From Taxillus chinensis (lineage: Eukaryota > Streptophyta > Magnoliopsida > Santalales > Loranthaceae): a stretch of 64,000 nt of DNA. The notes under the pieces were generated by a model, which worked only from the letters and a program-made list of their open reading frames with translations, was not told where the DNA came from and searched no databases. Shown here one piece after another: positions 12,650 through 23,800 of the stretch (within the stretch, counting starts at the first letter, position 1; each line of letters opens with the position of its first letter). The translations under genes were made by a program, and so were the position numbers. The DNA is taken from positions 2,567,293 to 2,631,292 of the forward strand of contig CM042092.1 of NCBI GenBank assembly GCA_023512835.1, written 5' to 3'.

Positions 12650-14067
12650 TGTAATGACCCGTGTTTGAGGTTTTGGGAGATAGCCATGTGATGGAATGCA
12701 CACGAGGGGTGTGAATATTAGTATGATGATGCATGCGTCAAATGGAGTGTTTTGATAGTAATTGAACTCGATTTGGAGTTGGAGCCCTGTGAGGGTAATT
12801 ATCATATTTTAATGAATTAAAACGTGAGAAAGTATAAAAAGGGTAGTGAAGAACCCTAATTCCTAATTATAACACGTGCTTGCCTTTCTAGAGAGTGAAA
12901 GAGAGGAGAGGAGAGAGAAAGAGAAGGAGAAAGGTGAAATTGACGATTCAGAGTCCAAATCAACCGTAATTGAGGTAGGGATGCGTTCTTCTTACTCGTA
13001 TATCTTCAATTTATGTTGCTAAAGTAGTTAAAACATAGAATTTAACCCCAAATTCTTGGAATTTGGCTCATGAACCCTAAGTGTGAAATTACGGATTTTG
13101 GTGTTTGAATGCTTCTTTAGTCGGGAACTTGATGTTAAAACATTATATGTGTTGTTTTGGGTATGAGGTTGTGTGATTTTGGGGCTTAAAAAGCTGAAAT
13201 TCTGGGGAAAATGGACTAAAATGGCAAATTTTAGCCGGTTGGGTCGACTGGGAGTCGACCTATGTGTAGAGAGAGTGTCAACTGCCCAGTCAACTGGTGT
13301 GTGGGGAGCCAGTTGATCTGTGCAAATTGACTCAGGGTGCCTAGGTCAACTATGGGTCGATTAGGGCATCGACTTGGGGGCTTTTTGGGCTATTTTTTGT
13401 CTATTTCTTTGTGGTGGGATCCCGAATAGTCATGGGTGGTTGAGAACTCATTTTAGGGTGTATATTGGCCAAGTAAAACTAGTTGTGAGCCATTTTTATG
13501 TTTTTTTCTTTAGGGTTTGATCTCTATGCATTGTGGAGTCTTGTGGGGATTTTAAGGCTATGAGCTTATGAGTTGAGGTGACTTGGGAAGTCTAGCATAT
13601 CTTAGCATGTTACATATGTATATGGCTTGATTTCCCATGTTTGGATGATACATTAGATGTCTTAAATTATTATTGCTTGATTTACGTTGTGTGTTGCATG
13701 TGATGTCATGATTTATAATTGGGTTGTGATGCATGAGGTGTTTATGCCATGACATTTTTGTTATGCATGAGATGCTTGAAATATTGATGTTTTGAGTTTA
13801 GTTAAGCATGAGATCTTATTGGCATGAGATGCCATAGGCTTATATAACAGCTTAGCCCACTCGTAGCCCGATATTGTCCGCTTCGGGCCTTGCCCATATA
13901 GTTTTGTTTTTAGTAGACCCTCGGCCCCCAAAAGGCCTCGTGTTAGGAGAGGTTTCCATAGCCACCTAAGTAGCTTGCTTCCTTCTCTTCCTCAGCCAAT
14001 GTGGGACATTACATCCATCCCCCCTCGGAGAGCCCAACATCCTCGCTGACACACCGACCTGGGGCCT

Positions 14068-14080
14068 GGCTCTGATACCA
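14068..14080 (-). other. TRIM primer-binding site, minus orientation
   Basis: The minus strand reads TGGTATCAGAGCC two bases after the LTR terminus TGTAACAG at 14083. Related sites on the minus strand lie at 14259-14270 and 14512-14524. Confidence 0.75.
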
Positions 14081-15121
14081 TTTGTAACAGCCCAGCCCAC
14101 CTGTAGCCCGATATTATCCACTTTGGGCCTCGCCTGCACCGTTTTATTTTTAGTAAGCCCTCGGCCCCCAAAAGGTGTCGTGCTAGGAGAGGTTTCCCAC
14201 AAAAGGTTTAGTAGCCCGATATTATCCGTGGGACTATGGCACATCGACCTGGTCCCCAGCTCTGATACCATTTGTAACAGCCCAAGTCCCCCATAGCACG
14301 ATATTGTCCGGTTCATGGCCTAAGCCCGATCCTCGGTTTTGTTCTTGGCAGTGTTACACATGCACCCCAAAGGCCTCGTACTAGGAGAGGTTTCCATAAC
14401 CACCTAAGTAGCCTACTTCATTCTCCTCCCAAGCCGATATGGGACATTATATCCATTCCCCCTCCCCCCCGAAGATCCCAACATCCTCGTTAGCACACCG
14501 ACCCGAGCCCTGGCTCTAATACCATTTGTAACAGCCCAAGTCTCCCGTGGCACAATCTTATCTGGTTCAGGGCTCAAGCCCGATCCCCAGTTTTGTTTTT
14601 GATAGTGTTACACATGTACCCCAAAAGGTCTCATGCAAGGAGAAGTTTCCACAGCCACCTTAGTAGTCTGTTTTCACCTAATGTCCCACATCGGTTGGAG
14701 AGGAGAACGAAGCAGACTACTTAGGTGGCTGTGGAAACCTCTTGTGGCACGAGACCTTTTGGGGGCCGAGGGCCTACTAAAAATAAAACCGTGCGAGCGA
14801 GGCCCAAAGCGGATAATATCGTGCTACGGGAGACTTAGGCTGTTACAAATGGTATCAAAGCTAGAAACCGGGTCGATGTGTCATAGTCCCATGGGGACGT
14901 GGGCCTCCTAAGGGGGGTGGATTGTGAAGTCTGAGGACTTTGTAAGTCCCACATTGGTTGGGAAAGAGAATGAAGTGTGCCTTATAAGAGGGTGTGGATA
15001 CCTCTCTTGGCATGAGGCCTTTTGGGGTGCATGTGTAGCACTGCCAAGAACAAAACCAGAGATTGAGCTTAAGCCCTAAACCAGACAAGATCGTGATATG
15101 GGGGACTTGGGTTGTTACAAA

Positions 15122-15134
15122 TGGTATCAGAGCC
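15122..15134 (+). other. TRIM primer-binding site, plus orientation
   Basis: TGGTATCAGAGCC lies two bases after the LTR end at 15119. Variants TGGTATCAAAGC lie at 14850-14861 and 15377-15388. Confidence 0.78.
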
Positions 15135-16360
15135 AGGGCCCGGGTTGGTGTGCTAGCAAGGATGCTGGGCTCTTCGGGGGGAGGGGGGATGGATATAATG
15201 TCCCACATCGGTTTGGGAGGAGAATGAAGCAGGCTACTTAGGTGGTTATGGAAACCTCTCCTAGAATGAGGCCTTTTGGGGGTGCATGTGTAGCACTGCC
15301 AAGAACAAAACCGGGGATCAGGCTTAGGCCCTAAACAGGACAATATCGTGCTATGGGGGACTTGGGCTGTTACAAATGGTATCAAAGCTAGGGACCAGGT
15401 CGATGTGCCATAGTCCCACGGGGACATAGGCCTCCTAAGGGGGGTGGATTGTGAAGTCAGAGGACTTTGCAAGTCCCATATCGGTTGAGGAGGAAAACAA
15501 AGCGTGCCTTATAAGAGGGTGTGGATACCTCTCCTGGCATGAGGCCTTTTGGGGTGCCTGGGAAGCACTGCCAAGAATAAAACCGGGGATTGGGCTTGGG
15601 CCCTGAATCAGATAATATCGTGTTATGGGGGATTTAGGCTGTTACAACTTAGAATGTTATGTATGGGAGGAGTATGCGCCTGTGAGGCTAGTTGTGGTAC
15701 ATGCCTGTGAGGTTCTATTGATGGTGCTTGAGAGGCATGGTAAGTTGATGGTGCCTGAGAGGCATGGCCTGTGTTGGGGCCTATGAGGTTGTGATGCTTT
15801 GAGCTAGATCTAATGATATGAGATATCTGCAATGATGTTATGTGATCGTTTGAGATATATGAAATGATAATATGCGAGGGTTTATGTGATAATGATAAAT
15901 GATGAAAATTGATGAATATACTTATGTGGGATAAATGTGACACTACACGAGCATGTGCTTACACGGTAGCTATGGATAGAGTATGAGTTAGATGGGTTGA
16001 GGAGACATGATCCTTATTGAGCTGTGATTGCTTACCTCTCTTATTGTGTTTGTCTTTGCTTGTTTTAGGTGCCTATATAAGAGCTAGGAGATTTACCCAA
16101 GGTGGAAACTTTGTTATGTGTGTTTAGATTCAAATCATATGATGTAACCTTGTGGGGGAAGTAGCATATTTGTATGGGTATTTGTACAATAGTTTAAAAT
16201 GAGATTTTTGTATTCGTGTGTTATGTTTGTGGTATGGCTTAGGGACGACACCTGTGTTAAGGTTCCTTACTCGGTGTTATCCCTAACCCCTTGTTTCTTT
16301 GGGTGCAGTCATGAGGATTCATTTACCGGTTTCTGCTGGTCAAAAGTCTAAGGTGTAACA

Positions 16361-17540
16361 AAAGTAAATGATACTTTTGCCTTGTGATAATAATATAAAA
16401 GAATATTTACAATGTCTGGTAAGAGCATGGTTGACTAGTGTGCGGAAAGGGCATAGGTAGAAGGCTTGTAATAATGTTGTTAGGATACCTTACACATGTG
16501 ATAATATTATATATATATTTTACTTAGGCATGTAGAATGGTTAAAAGGAGGATAAGTGGCATGTATCATAAATGGAAAGACCATGGTGTATGAAAATTAT
16601 AGGATATAACTAAAACATGTAATGATAACATTGGTTAAGTGATGTTTGCATGTAATGATAATACAAACATTGTAATTTCTTAAGAGGTAACCATTGAAGT
16701 TAAGGAGTTGTTATTCGTTTACTTCTTTATCTGAGTGTTGTAGTCCTCAAGTATAATCAAATTACATTTTTAGACATTGTTTGGGAGGTGGCCTAGTAGT
16801 GTCATCTAGTGTGAACATTCTAAATGTCCCAGGCTTGATTCCATGAGCTCCCACTTTGCCTAAGTAGCCTCATTAATCGTAACCAAATCCATCCATTCGA
16901 TTCTTGGTGGGAGGATCAACTACACCTATCACATATAGTAATAAACACAATTTATAATCCTACTCGTTTTCATGACTTGGTACTTATATAATTCAACAAC
17001 TAATTCTAATATTAAAGTATTTTACATACCTTGAGAGAAAATAATGTGTTGTCCCAAATTCAATTAATGTTTAACTATACCTTTCACCATGTCTTTTGAT
17101 GCTCTATTTTTATTTTTCCATCATGTTAATCATTTCAGAGATATACGAGATAAGATAGGTTAGTTTATAAGGGAATATGTAATAATCATGACATAATCTC
17201 AAAGGATCATAGTCAAGAATAACTAAAGTTTTATTTCTTATGGCTAAATGCTTTTTTACGTTACTATACCCTTTCACTTGAATCACCTTTAAGATCCTAC
17301 GACTTTGAACATATATAATAATAAATTTTTTAAACTTAGTCTCAAACCTTGACAGATACTTCATTATGATAGCAACTATATAAAGATCCAACCCTATCCA
17401 CTTCCTATCTTAATTCAACTGGAGGTACTTACTAGAAGAGATCAGGAGCCATTATGTAGTCACCCGATACCACTTGAGTGGAAACTAATCCTTTAGACTT
17501 CTCATAGATCACATGCAAGAGTTATCATGTGTGCTTTGCT
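16361..17540. other. AT-rich DNA, probably interior of a decayed minus-strand LTR element
   Basis: No recognisable domain was found. It lies just downstream (minus sense) of the primer-binding site at 17541-17560, so part of it may be leader or gag of that element. A 93-codon minus-strand open stretch (17110-17391) shows no recognisable family and is not called as a gene. Confidence 0.35.
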
Positions 17541-17560
17541 TACCCTCTACTTTGATACCA
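17541..17560 (-). other. Primer-binding site (tRNA-iMet type) of a minus-strand LTR element
   Basis: The minus strand reads TGGTATCAAAGTAGAGGG, matching the initiator tRNA-Met class of PBS, directly beside a putative LTR end. Confidence 0.55.
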
Positions 17561-17562
17561 AC

Positions 17563-17980
17563 TAAAACACCCCTAAGTTCAAGACTTACAGACTGGGTGC
17601 ATTGACAAAATTAAATACAATTTTTTTCATGAATTCCATACCACCAATTACTATATCAAAATTCAATCTACGATCTTTAAGGTTTAAGGATTTAGAGATT
17701 AAATGTCTGTAATCCGTTTTACATAATATAAATTCTAAACATCATAAAACTCTTAAGTTGATTAATTCAACACAAATTCTCCTTTTCTACAAATTCTAGG
17801 GTTCATATCAATTTTCCAATTTTTGTATATTCCAAGCATGATATATCCAATAAAGGGGTGTAAAAGAGTGGAGTACCTACCGGGAATTAGTTTTGTGAAT
17901 TGAATGGCCCAAAAACACCAAGAACAAATTTACGACTTCACCTTCCTCTTCTTCCTTACATATGAACAAATGGTAAAACA

Positions 17981-18021
<41 letters not shown>

Positions 18022-18223
18022 ATTATTCCTTTTTATTTAATTATTTATTTCAATTTCCAAAAATCTAATAAATTTATAAAGTAACCTTTTGGGCCCCGAA
18101 CTCCAAATCAAACTCAAGTATAGTCAAAATGCTCATATCAATAACCACACTACTATCCATATATTTTTATCCTCAAATAACATTAATATATCAAAAGGTT
18201 ACCTAAAAACATGGGTCTTTACA
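17563..18223 (-). repeat. Probable 5' LTR of a decayed gypsy element
   Basis: On the minus strand this block starts TGTAAAGACCCATG, similar to the TGTAA(G/T)GACCC start of the Tekay-type LTRs here. It ends next to a primer-binding site at 17560. Length about 660 bp. It contains a CT microsatellite at 17983-18020. No second LTR was located. Confidence 0.5.
17983..18020. repeat. (CT)19 microsatellite
   Basis: An uninterrupted CT dinucleotide run inside the putative LTR. Confidence 0.95.
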
Positions 18224-19349
18224 CTACATTGCTTACTATTTGAACCATAACTTTCTTGATTCTCAAATAAATGAAAATTAGTTAATTGCATTAGAAATTT
18301 ATGTTCATTATCTATCAATTTCAACTTGTTTCATAACATTTGAATTTGTATGACTAGAATTATTGACTTTTGAAGTGAACATAATAATTTTGGATTTGAC
18401 AATGAACCTATGTCTAGTTTATGGTTTCTTTCTCCTTATAGGTTAAACTAAATTAGATGTTTTTTTATCTCAAAGTTAGCTAACTCATTTTGGAATAGAT
18501 ATGAACAAATTTGAAGTTATTTGGAATTTTATAGCCAAAGGCATCGATTTTTAAAGATTACCAGCAAAAATTGCATAGATTTACTATTCTTTAACCTTCA
18601 AATGCATTGCTAAAATTTTCTCATTTTTATCTCATTATTAATTTTGACGGGATGAATTCAAATGCCGGATTCATTTTATTTACATCCGCCATTTTAGTAA
18701 AAAAAATATTTATTTAACATAATTAATTAAAATAACACAATTTAACTAAATAAGTAACATAATTAATTAAAATAACAAAACATTACATAACATCATAAAA
18801 CATAATAAAATAATACCTTTATATTGTTAAACTAAATTGACGATACGATAACTTTCTATATTATCTACTTATATTTTTTGAATCATATCTTCATACACTT
18901 GTAAGTTAAAGTGAACTTCTACAATAGAGTTGCATTATCTTTCAACTAACATTGCCGAAATGTTAGCACAGATAAGTTTAAAATTTTTCTTTTTTCTTGT
19001 TCACCCACCCTAATTACAAGTTGTCATTTCATTTACGGTGAAAAGTAAGTTCATACTCTTACATTGTATTCTTTGTCTTTTTTTGTAATGGTGATTTCGA
19101 ATTATATATCCACTCAAGAGTTTGATATCATATCGTCACACTAGTATTCGATAAGTATTACCTTTTCCTTTACGCATATTTTATATAAATGAATTATTTA
19201 TATATACTAATTATTAAAAGTACTATTTCAATCTATTTCTATAATAAATTTCAATAAATTTTATAAAATACTGTATTATTATAAAAATCATATCATCTAC
19301 TTATTAATATTTATCTATAATTTTAATTGACTAGAATTGGTGGGGGTTT
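18224..19349. other. AT-rich DNA, nothing recognised
   Basis: Long A/T runs with no open reading frame of note and no recognisable repeat ends. Confidence 0.4.
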
Positions 19350-19515
19350 CACAACTGATCTGAGGCAGGCAGATTCTTCACATATGCATGGACGCTTTCA
19401 TGCTTAAAGCCTCTAGGAATCGGGTAGAGCGCATACCTTGCATGGCATGCATGCTTAGCGAAGCGAGCTTGTCTCGACTATCAGTTATTAACACAAAATA
19501 TGCCAGCTAGTCTCC

Positions 19516-19971
19516 TTGATATCTCAACCAGACCTAGATACTAATACGGTTGCGATATCTCGAGGCCATTTAAATTTCCGACCAACTTTATCCTCTTTCA
19601 GAGTGGATGGCCTATCAATCCCTTTTTCAATCAACCCAGATAAAAGGGTTACTTTAGATGACAAGCCTTTAGGCTATTGTCCCCTTTTGAATCCCATGAT
19701 CAAAAGGCCCATCCTTGGGTCCCTTCTAATTCCAATTCAGATCGGGTTGGTAATTAACAGCTCTGTTAGAAATATTCCCGAGCGGTATAATATCAATGAT
19801 TCTAACGAGTCGGATTTTGATAATGGAGTGGATGATCGTCATCTCAATTTTGCGATTTTCACTTCTGATTTACATCCTTGTGCTTACAGGAAATTGCGTG
19901 GGAAAAAATGTTGTTTAATTTGTCTCGTTAATTTGTTCCGCCTGCTTGGTGTGTGTGGCTGTACATATTAA
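19516..19971 (+). CDS. Unrecognised 151-codon ORF in a compositionally distinct block
   Basis: The ORF starts MISQPDLDTNTVAISRGH and is hydrophilic and mixed in composition, with a GVDDRHLNFAIF stretch; I recognise no family. It sits in a block (about 19350-20180) clearly less AT-rich than its neighbours and free of retroelement signatures. Just upstream is a short near-palindromic run, GCTTAGCGAAGCGAGCTTG. The composition and the GCGAAGCGAGC motif made me think of plant mitochondrial DNA (a nuclear mitochondrial insertion), but this is only an impression. It could equally be non-coding unique DNA with a chance ORF. Confidence 0.25.
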   Translation: MISQPDLDTNTVAISRGHLNFRPTLSSFRVDGLSIPFSINPDKRVTLDDKPLGYCPLLNPMIKRPILGSLLIPIQIGLVINSSVRNIPERYNINDSNESDFDNGVDDRHLNFAIFTSDLHPCAYRKLRGKKCCLICLVNLFRLLGVCGCTY

Positions 19972-20180
19972 TTCGTGTATGACTCTGTCCCTTTTCCTTT
20001 TCTCGTTAATTTTTTTATGGTCCCTTGCTTGTTGATTTTGACAGCCCATTTTGCACTCACTATGGACAGTTATGGCATTCTCAGTATTGTCTACACTGCC
20101 CTTTTTCCTCAGATTAATTGGCATTCTCAACTTCATTTACTTCTCTGGTGTTACACTGTTACTGTCTCTTGGTAGTATCG

Positions 20181-20870
20181 ACATTTGATAGCGGTCAACT
20201 AGTCCTATCCTCATATAATCATCCAATGTAATTTTTTATATTTATGTAATATTCTGACTTTATTAATTGAAATGAAATTCATGTTTACCTGAGTCTTTTT
20301 TAGAGAAAGAAACCTGTAGTATAGGTTGTAAATCTGTCAGGCCGAGAGAATGATGCGTTACTGATTAGTGATTGGTTTTTTTGGTGTTGGAAGAGAAAGA
20401 ATTATAAAAAAATAATATATAATATTTAGCTAAAACTATAATTTTAATAAAATTTAATTTAAATTTTTAATAAAACTAATTATATCATATGTTATAATCG
20501 TACGAATTTAAACTAAATTTAACTTTGCCTTTTATTGAATTTGGTAATTACGAGTGCATATGGATTAATGCAGATTTTTTTTTTGATATAAATTAAATCA
20601 GATAGAAACAATCTGTTGTATATATTGCTGTATTTATTTAGTATTTCGAAGCCATTAGGCTTCCCATAAATTCAATTCTTTGCTGTCCGTTGTTTGGTAA
20701 ATGGTAAACGTTGCCTTTCCTTACGTTTCCTGTAATTATAACAAACTGTATCATGGCGCGTATTCTCCTTTTTTCGGTTACGGTTGTTGCCCGGCATGTG
20801 TCTGATGGCATTACAGCCGTCAAATCACATTCATTTTCAAGTTTAAAATTATTTTTCTGCTAAGGCAGCC
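20181..20870. other. Intergenic DNA, nothing recognised
   Basis: AT-rich to about 20640, then mixed. No motif or ORF could be assigned. Confidence 0.35.
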
Positions 20871-20882
20871 GTTGGAACCTTC

Positions 20883-21224
20883 TTATGTTCTATGATTATC
20901 AAGGGATGAAGCCACCAGACCATGCATAAACTTCATATATAGCAAAGCGCCATCTTTGATATGAGTTGGATGTGGACATTTTTTGTCAGCCGCAGCTTTT
21001 GGAACATCCACAAGATAGTAGGTCCAAGCAATATTGTTGTCATTTCCATATGTTGATGAGTTGCTTGGAAGCCGCTCAAGGGGAAGTTGGGGAAATTTAA
21101 AGACAACCTTTCTTGATGTTCGGGCAAGTATACAACAGGAGAAGTTGATTTTCTCGACCAATTCCCTGAAAAAAAATGCAGGCTTAACTAGCAACAATTC
21201 ATCACATGTATGAAAAAGTTCCAA
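20883..21224 (-). CDS. Unrecognised 113-codon ORF, possibly a gene fragment
   Basis: The minus-strand ORF reads MELFHTCDELLLVKPAFFF near its start and has a balanced mid-section (about 35-90) with WTYYLVDVPKAAADKKCPH. An overlapping frame (20933-21127) is also open. A polypyrimidine stretch ending CAG near 21165 could be a splice acceptor, so the lower part might be a terminal exon of a decayed host gene. No family is recognised and no upstream exon was found. Confidence 0.22.
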   Translation of the reverse strand: MELFHTCDELLLVKPAFFFRELVEKINFSCCILARTSRKVVFKFPQLPLERLPSNSSTYGNDNNIAWTYYLVDVPKAAADKKCPHPTHIKDGALLYMKFMHGLVASSLDNHRT

Positions 21225-21230
21225 TCAGGA

Positions 21231-22139
21231 GTGAATGAAAAGAGGTAGTTGCGGAATAGAGAGGAAAACCTGGAGTACGTATCTTTCCTCAGTAGTGCAG
21301 TTTGTTCTAGCCTTTGCAATTCCCATTTCATTTTAAAGCAAACATTTGTTTTGAATTTTGGGTCTCTCCCAGTTCCTCTACCTAGTTATTATCAGGTGTA
21401 GGACCAAGAAATACCAGGTTTCAACCTTCGGTAACCGGACAACCATTGGAGCATCAGTTATATCACTAAAATAATCATGCAGCGTCCAAGTTATATCACT
21501 AAAACACACCATGGGTTCATGACAGTTAAGAATCAGAAAGACTTGAGGAAAGAATAAGCAAATTAGAAATATCTCCAGCTTAATTGTAAAGCAAACTTGG
21601 CTATCTTATAGTGCTACCTCTTGATAAACCACAAAATAACCGCTCATGTTTTTAGATCCTGATGATGCACAGTCGAAGAAGAAGAAGAAGTCACCAGTAT
21701 GATGTCTGATGGGTCCCTGACAAATATGCTAAGGTAAATTGTTTTCTTCAGGTGAGAACGTACCACGGTTTGACTTAATATATAGTTTTATTAATAATTC
21801 TTGTATGCTTTAATAGCATAATTATGTAACTTACACGCCGAAACGGAAGGAAACTTGCGGAACAAAATAGCATAAAAGAAAATGTAAAAATAGAATGAAA
21901 CCAACGGAAATGTTACTCCATAACTACTGAGGATCCTTTCATCCGCATCGTGCGTTCGCGCGGGCACTTCATATATGCCCATCTGCCCAGTCGCACTGCA
22001 TGAATTCCTTCCATATCTAGCATTCCTGATTATCCAAAATATATGGGATTTGATCTTGGTGAACAACGTGGCCAACTACATGGCCTATCATGACTTCACC
22101 CAACCAATGGATCGTTGTCGTCAAGGATTGTATGCGAGA
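21231..22139. other. Intergenic DNA, nothing recognised
   Basis: Mixed-composition DNA with no assignable ORF or repeat end. It leads into the gypsy fragment. Confidence 0.35.
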
Positions 22140-22590
22140 ATTTATCTAGTAATGCCGTAGTGGCCGGTTCCTAGCCGGCGTCTTCCATGGGAAGATGCTT
22201 TTATTACACTAAGCTTTCTTCGAGAAGCTGTCCCTCATGCTTGATCCAATGAGTGTCCAAAATTGCTTGTGGTTCGAGTTTAGCAACTCCTGCATCTGAG
22301 ATGAGTGGCAACACCGTTTGTGGTGGCTTGTGAAGGCTATCATGTTTCAGGTATGGTTTAAGTAAGTAATGATACACGAAACACTTGATGGATACGGGAG
22401 CTTTCTGGAAATTTTTAATTTGTACGCTATTGGCCCACAAGCATTTTTGTAAGATTTCATTGGTCCCTACAAAATGAGTAACTAATTTTTGATGAGCTCA
22501 ATTGAAAGTTGTTTGTAAAGATGTTTGAAAACCAGTTCGCCAATGTTGAATGACATACCACCGCTTTGAAGTAGATTGGTAGGTAGCATG
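22140..22590 (-). pseudogene. Ty3/gypsy integrase C-terminus with chromodomain, fragment
   Basis: Minus-strand translation gives the integrase C-terminal GPY/F-like blocks (ACGPIAYKL, with the usual run towards LLKPYLKHD). The open stretch 22204-22440 then ends in a chromodomain-like sequence (LEPQAILDTHWIKHEG, EESLV), continuing past a stop with KHLPMEDA. These motifs match chromoviruses of the Reina type better than the Tekay elements elsewhere here. Frameshifts and two stops break it, and no RT, gag or LTR accompanies it. Confidence 0.72.
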
Positions 22591-22599
22591 TAATTAAGG

Positions 22600-23800
22600 T
22601 AAATGGCATGTGCTTGAGGATGAGAATGTTATTTTAATGATGTACATAGCTAAAAATGTAGTCATTTTTATTATAAATGGACTTTATTTGAAGTTTGGAT
22701 AACCCAATGATATATTACAGTACTGACGAATTAAAGGGTTAATTAGTTAATTAAACTGTTTTACCATTTAATATCATTAATATTTAAAGAAGATTTGGAA
22801 TTTAATTAATTAAGAGTTTTTTGGTATTTTTTTGGCTTAAAAAGTATAATTGTAGTGGAATTAGGAAACTTGGTATAAGAGGCTACTTGTAGGATAAGAA
22901 AACAATTATTAAGTGAGATTAAAATTCTTAGGGAGAAAGAGAATGACTCTATAAATAGGGGATCATTCTAGGGTGTTAGTTGATGATTGTTCACAACATT
23001 TGGAAAAGTCCTACTTATCCTAGTAGAAGATGAGAGATAGAGAAAAGTCAAAGCTTGAAGATTTAAGTTGTTCGTGGGCATTTTGGCGGTTTGTAGCTAG
23101 TTTTTGCTTGTTCAAGGTAAGTAGTCCTATCCTTCTACAACTCTCCTAGGGTTTAGCCTTTTCTAGGGTTAGCTAGGCTGGGATTTGAACTTAGATCGAA
23201 CAATTGTTGCATGTAGTCCGTCATCAATTCAATAAAATATTAAATTAAAACTTATAAATTAAATGTATCTTTATAACAAATTCTGTCGTTATCAATAGTT
23301 CTATCCTTCTACAACTCTCATAGGGTTTTTAGCCTTATCTAGAGTAGCTAAGTTGGGATTTGATTATAGACTGAACAATTATTGCATGTAACTAAGATAT
23401 GACTCAAATGAACAAATACCTGTCTGATGATGATGAGTGAAAGGGTGTAAAACTTGGAAAACAAGGTCTAGAGTTAGCTAACAAATTGGAATCCCATGCC
23501 CGTGGTGGGTGCATGTAGAGACGGGTGGTGCAATTAGGGTGTGGTTTCTTCTTCTGTGTTGCTAGGTGATAGTATGGGACCCACATGAGACTCTCTAATT
23601 TGATATATCCATCTTGTATGATCATATGATGATGTTTATGACATAATGGCTTTGAACTTGTAATATTGATATATTAGTGTCTATTTTGGTTATAAAGTGC
23701 ATTGTATGTCATGAAAAGGTCCAATAAAGTATAATCTATTTTGATGTGGTTTGGTAAAGGACAATAGCCTGGTAGAGGATAATATGGTGTGATAAGGTTC
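22600..23800. other. AT-rich DNA with a TATA-like box and a 96-bp direct duplication
   Basis: CTATAAATAGGGG near 22951 resembles an LTR promoter. A segment of about 96 bp at 23122-23217 recurs at 23296-23391 with scattered changes. The sequence 23690-23800 resembles 25182-25310 in its AGTAAAGGACAATA-type words, as expected if the solo LTR at 23801-25181 was inserted between them. No gene is recognised. Confidence 0.4.

Larger units (their letters stand above)
13843..15646. mobile_element. Array of eight TRIM-type LTRs with an inverted centre
   Basis: Eight LTR copies, each about 170-200 bp where intact, are separated by internal regions of only about 50-85 bp. Six intervals hold a primer-binding site (TGGTATCAGAGCC or close variants, complementary to initiator tRNA-Met). 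Most also hold a polypurine tract such as CCTAAGGGGGG. Minus-oriented copies: 13843-14017, 14083-about 14200 (truncated), 14273-14455, 14527-about 14676. Plus-oriented copies: about 14679-14847, 14918-15119, 15190-15374, 15445-15646. The two halves meet head to head near 14677, making a long imperfect palindrome. LTRs end CTGTTACA. No protein is encoded; open stretches here are spurious. LTR-PBS-short internal-PPT-LTR is the TRIM architecture; the family name is not recognised. Confidence 0.82.
12650..16360 (+). repeat. 3' LTR of Tekay-type element, split by a TRIM array
   Basis: The LTR runs 12650-13842 and resumes at 15647-16360, about 1.9 kb in total, comparable to the 1.8-kb LTRs of the related element. 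It starts TGTAATGACCCG after a polypurine tract and ends AAGGTGTAACA. A TATA-like GTATAAAAAGGG lies at about 12831-12842. The interruption at 13843-15646 is flanked by GCTTA and ACTTA, a probable degraded 5-bp target duplication. No 5' LTR was found; the element is truncated on the left. Confidence 0.72.

Noticed and set aside
13966..15472. Open frames of 92-203 codons on both strands in the TRIM array
   Set aside because: They are read-through of non-coding repeat units, mirror each other across the inverted centre, and lack any domain.
13860..15640. Cassandra-type TRIM with an embedded 5S rRNA promoter
   Set aside because: The size and PBS fit a TRIM, but I could not see the conserved 5S internal promoter boxes in the LTRs.
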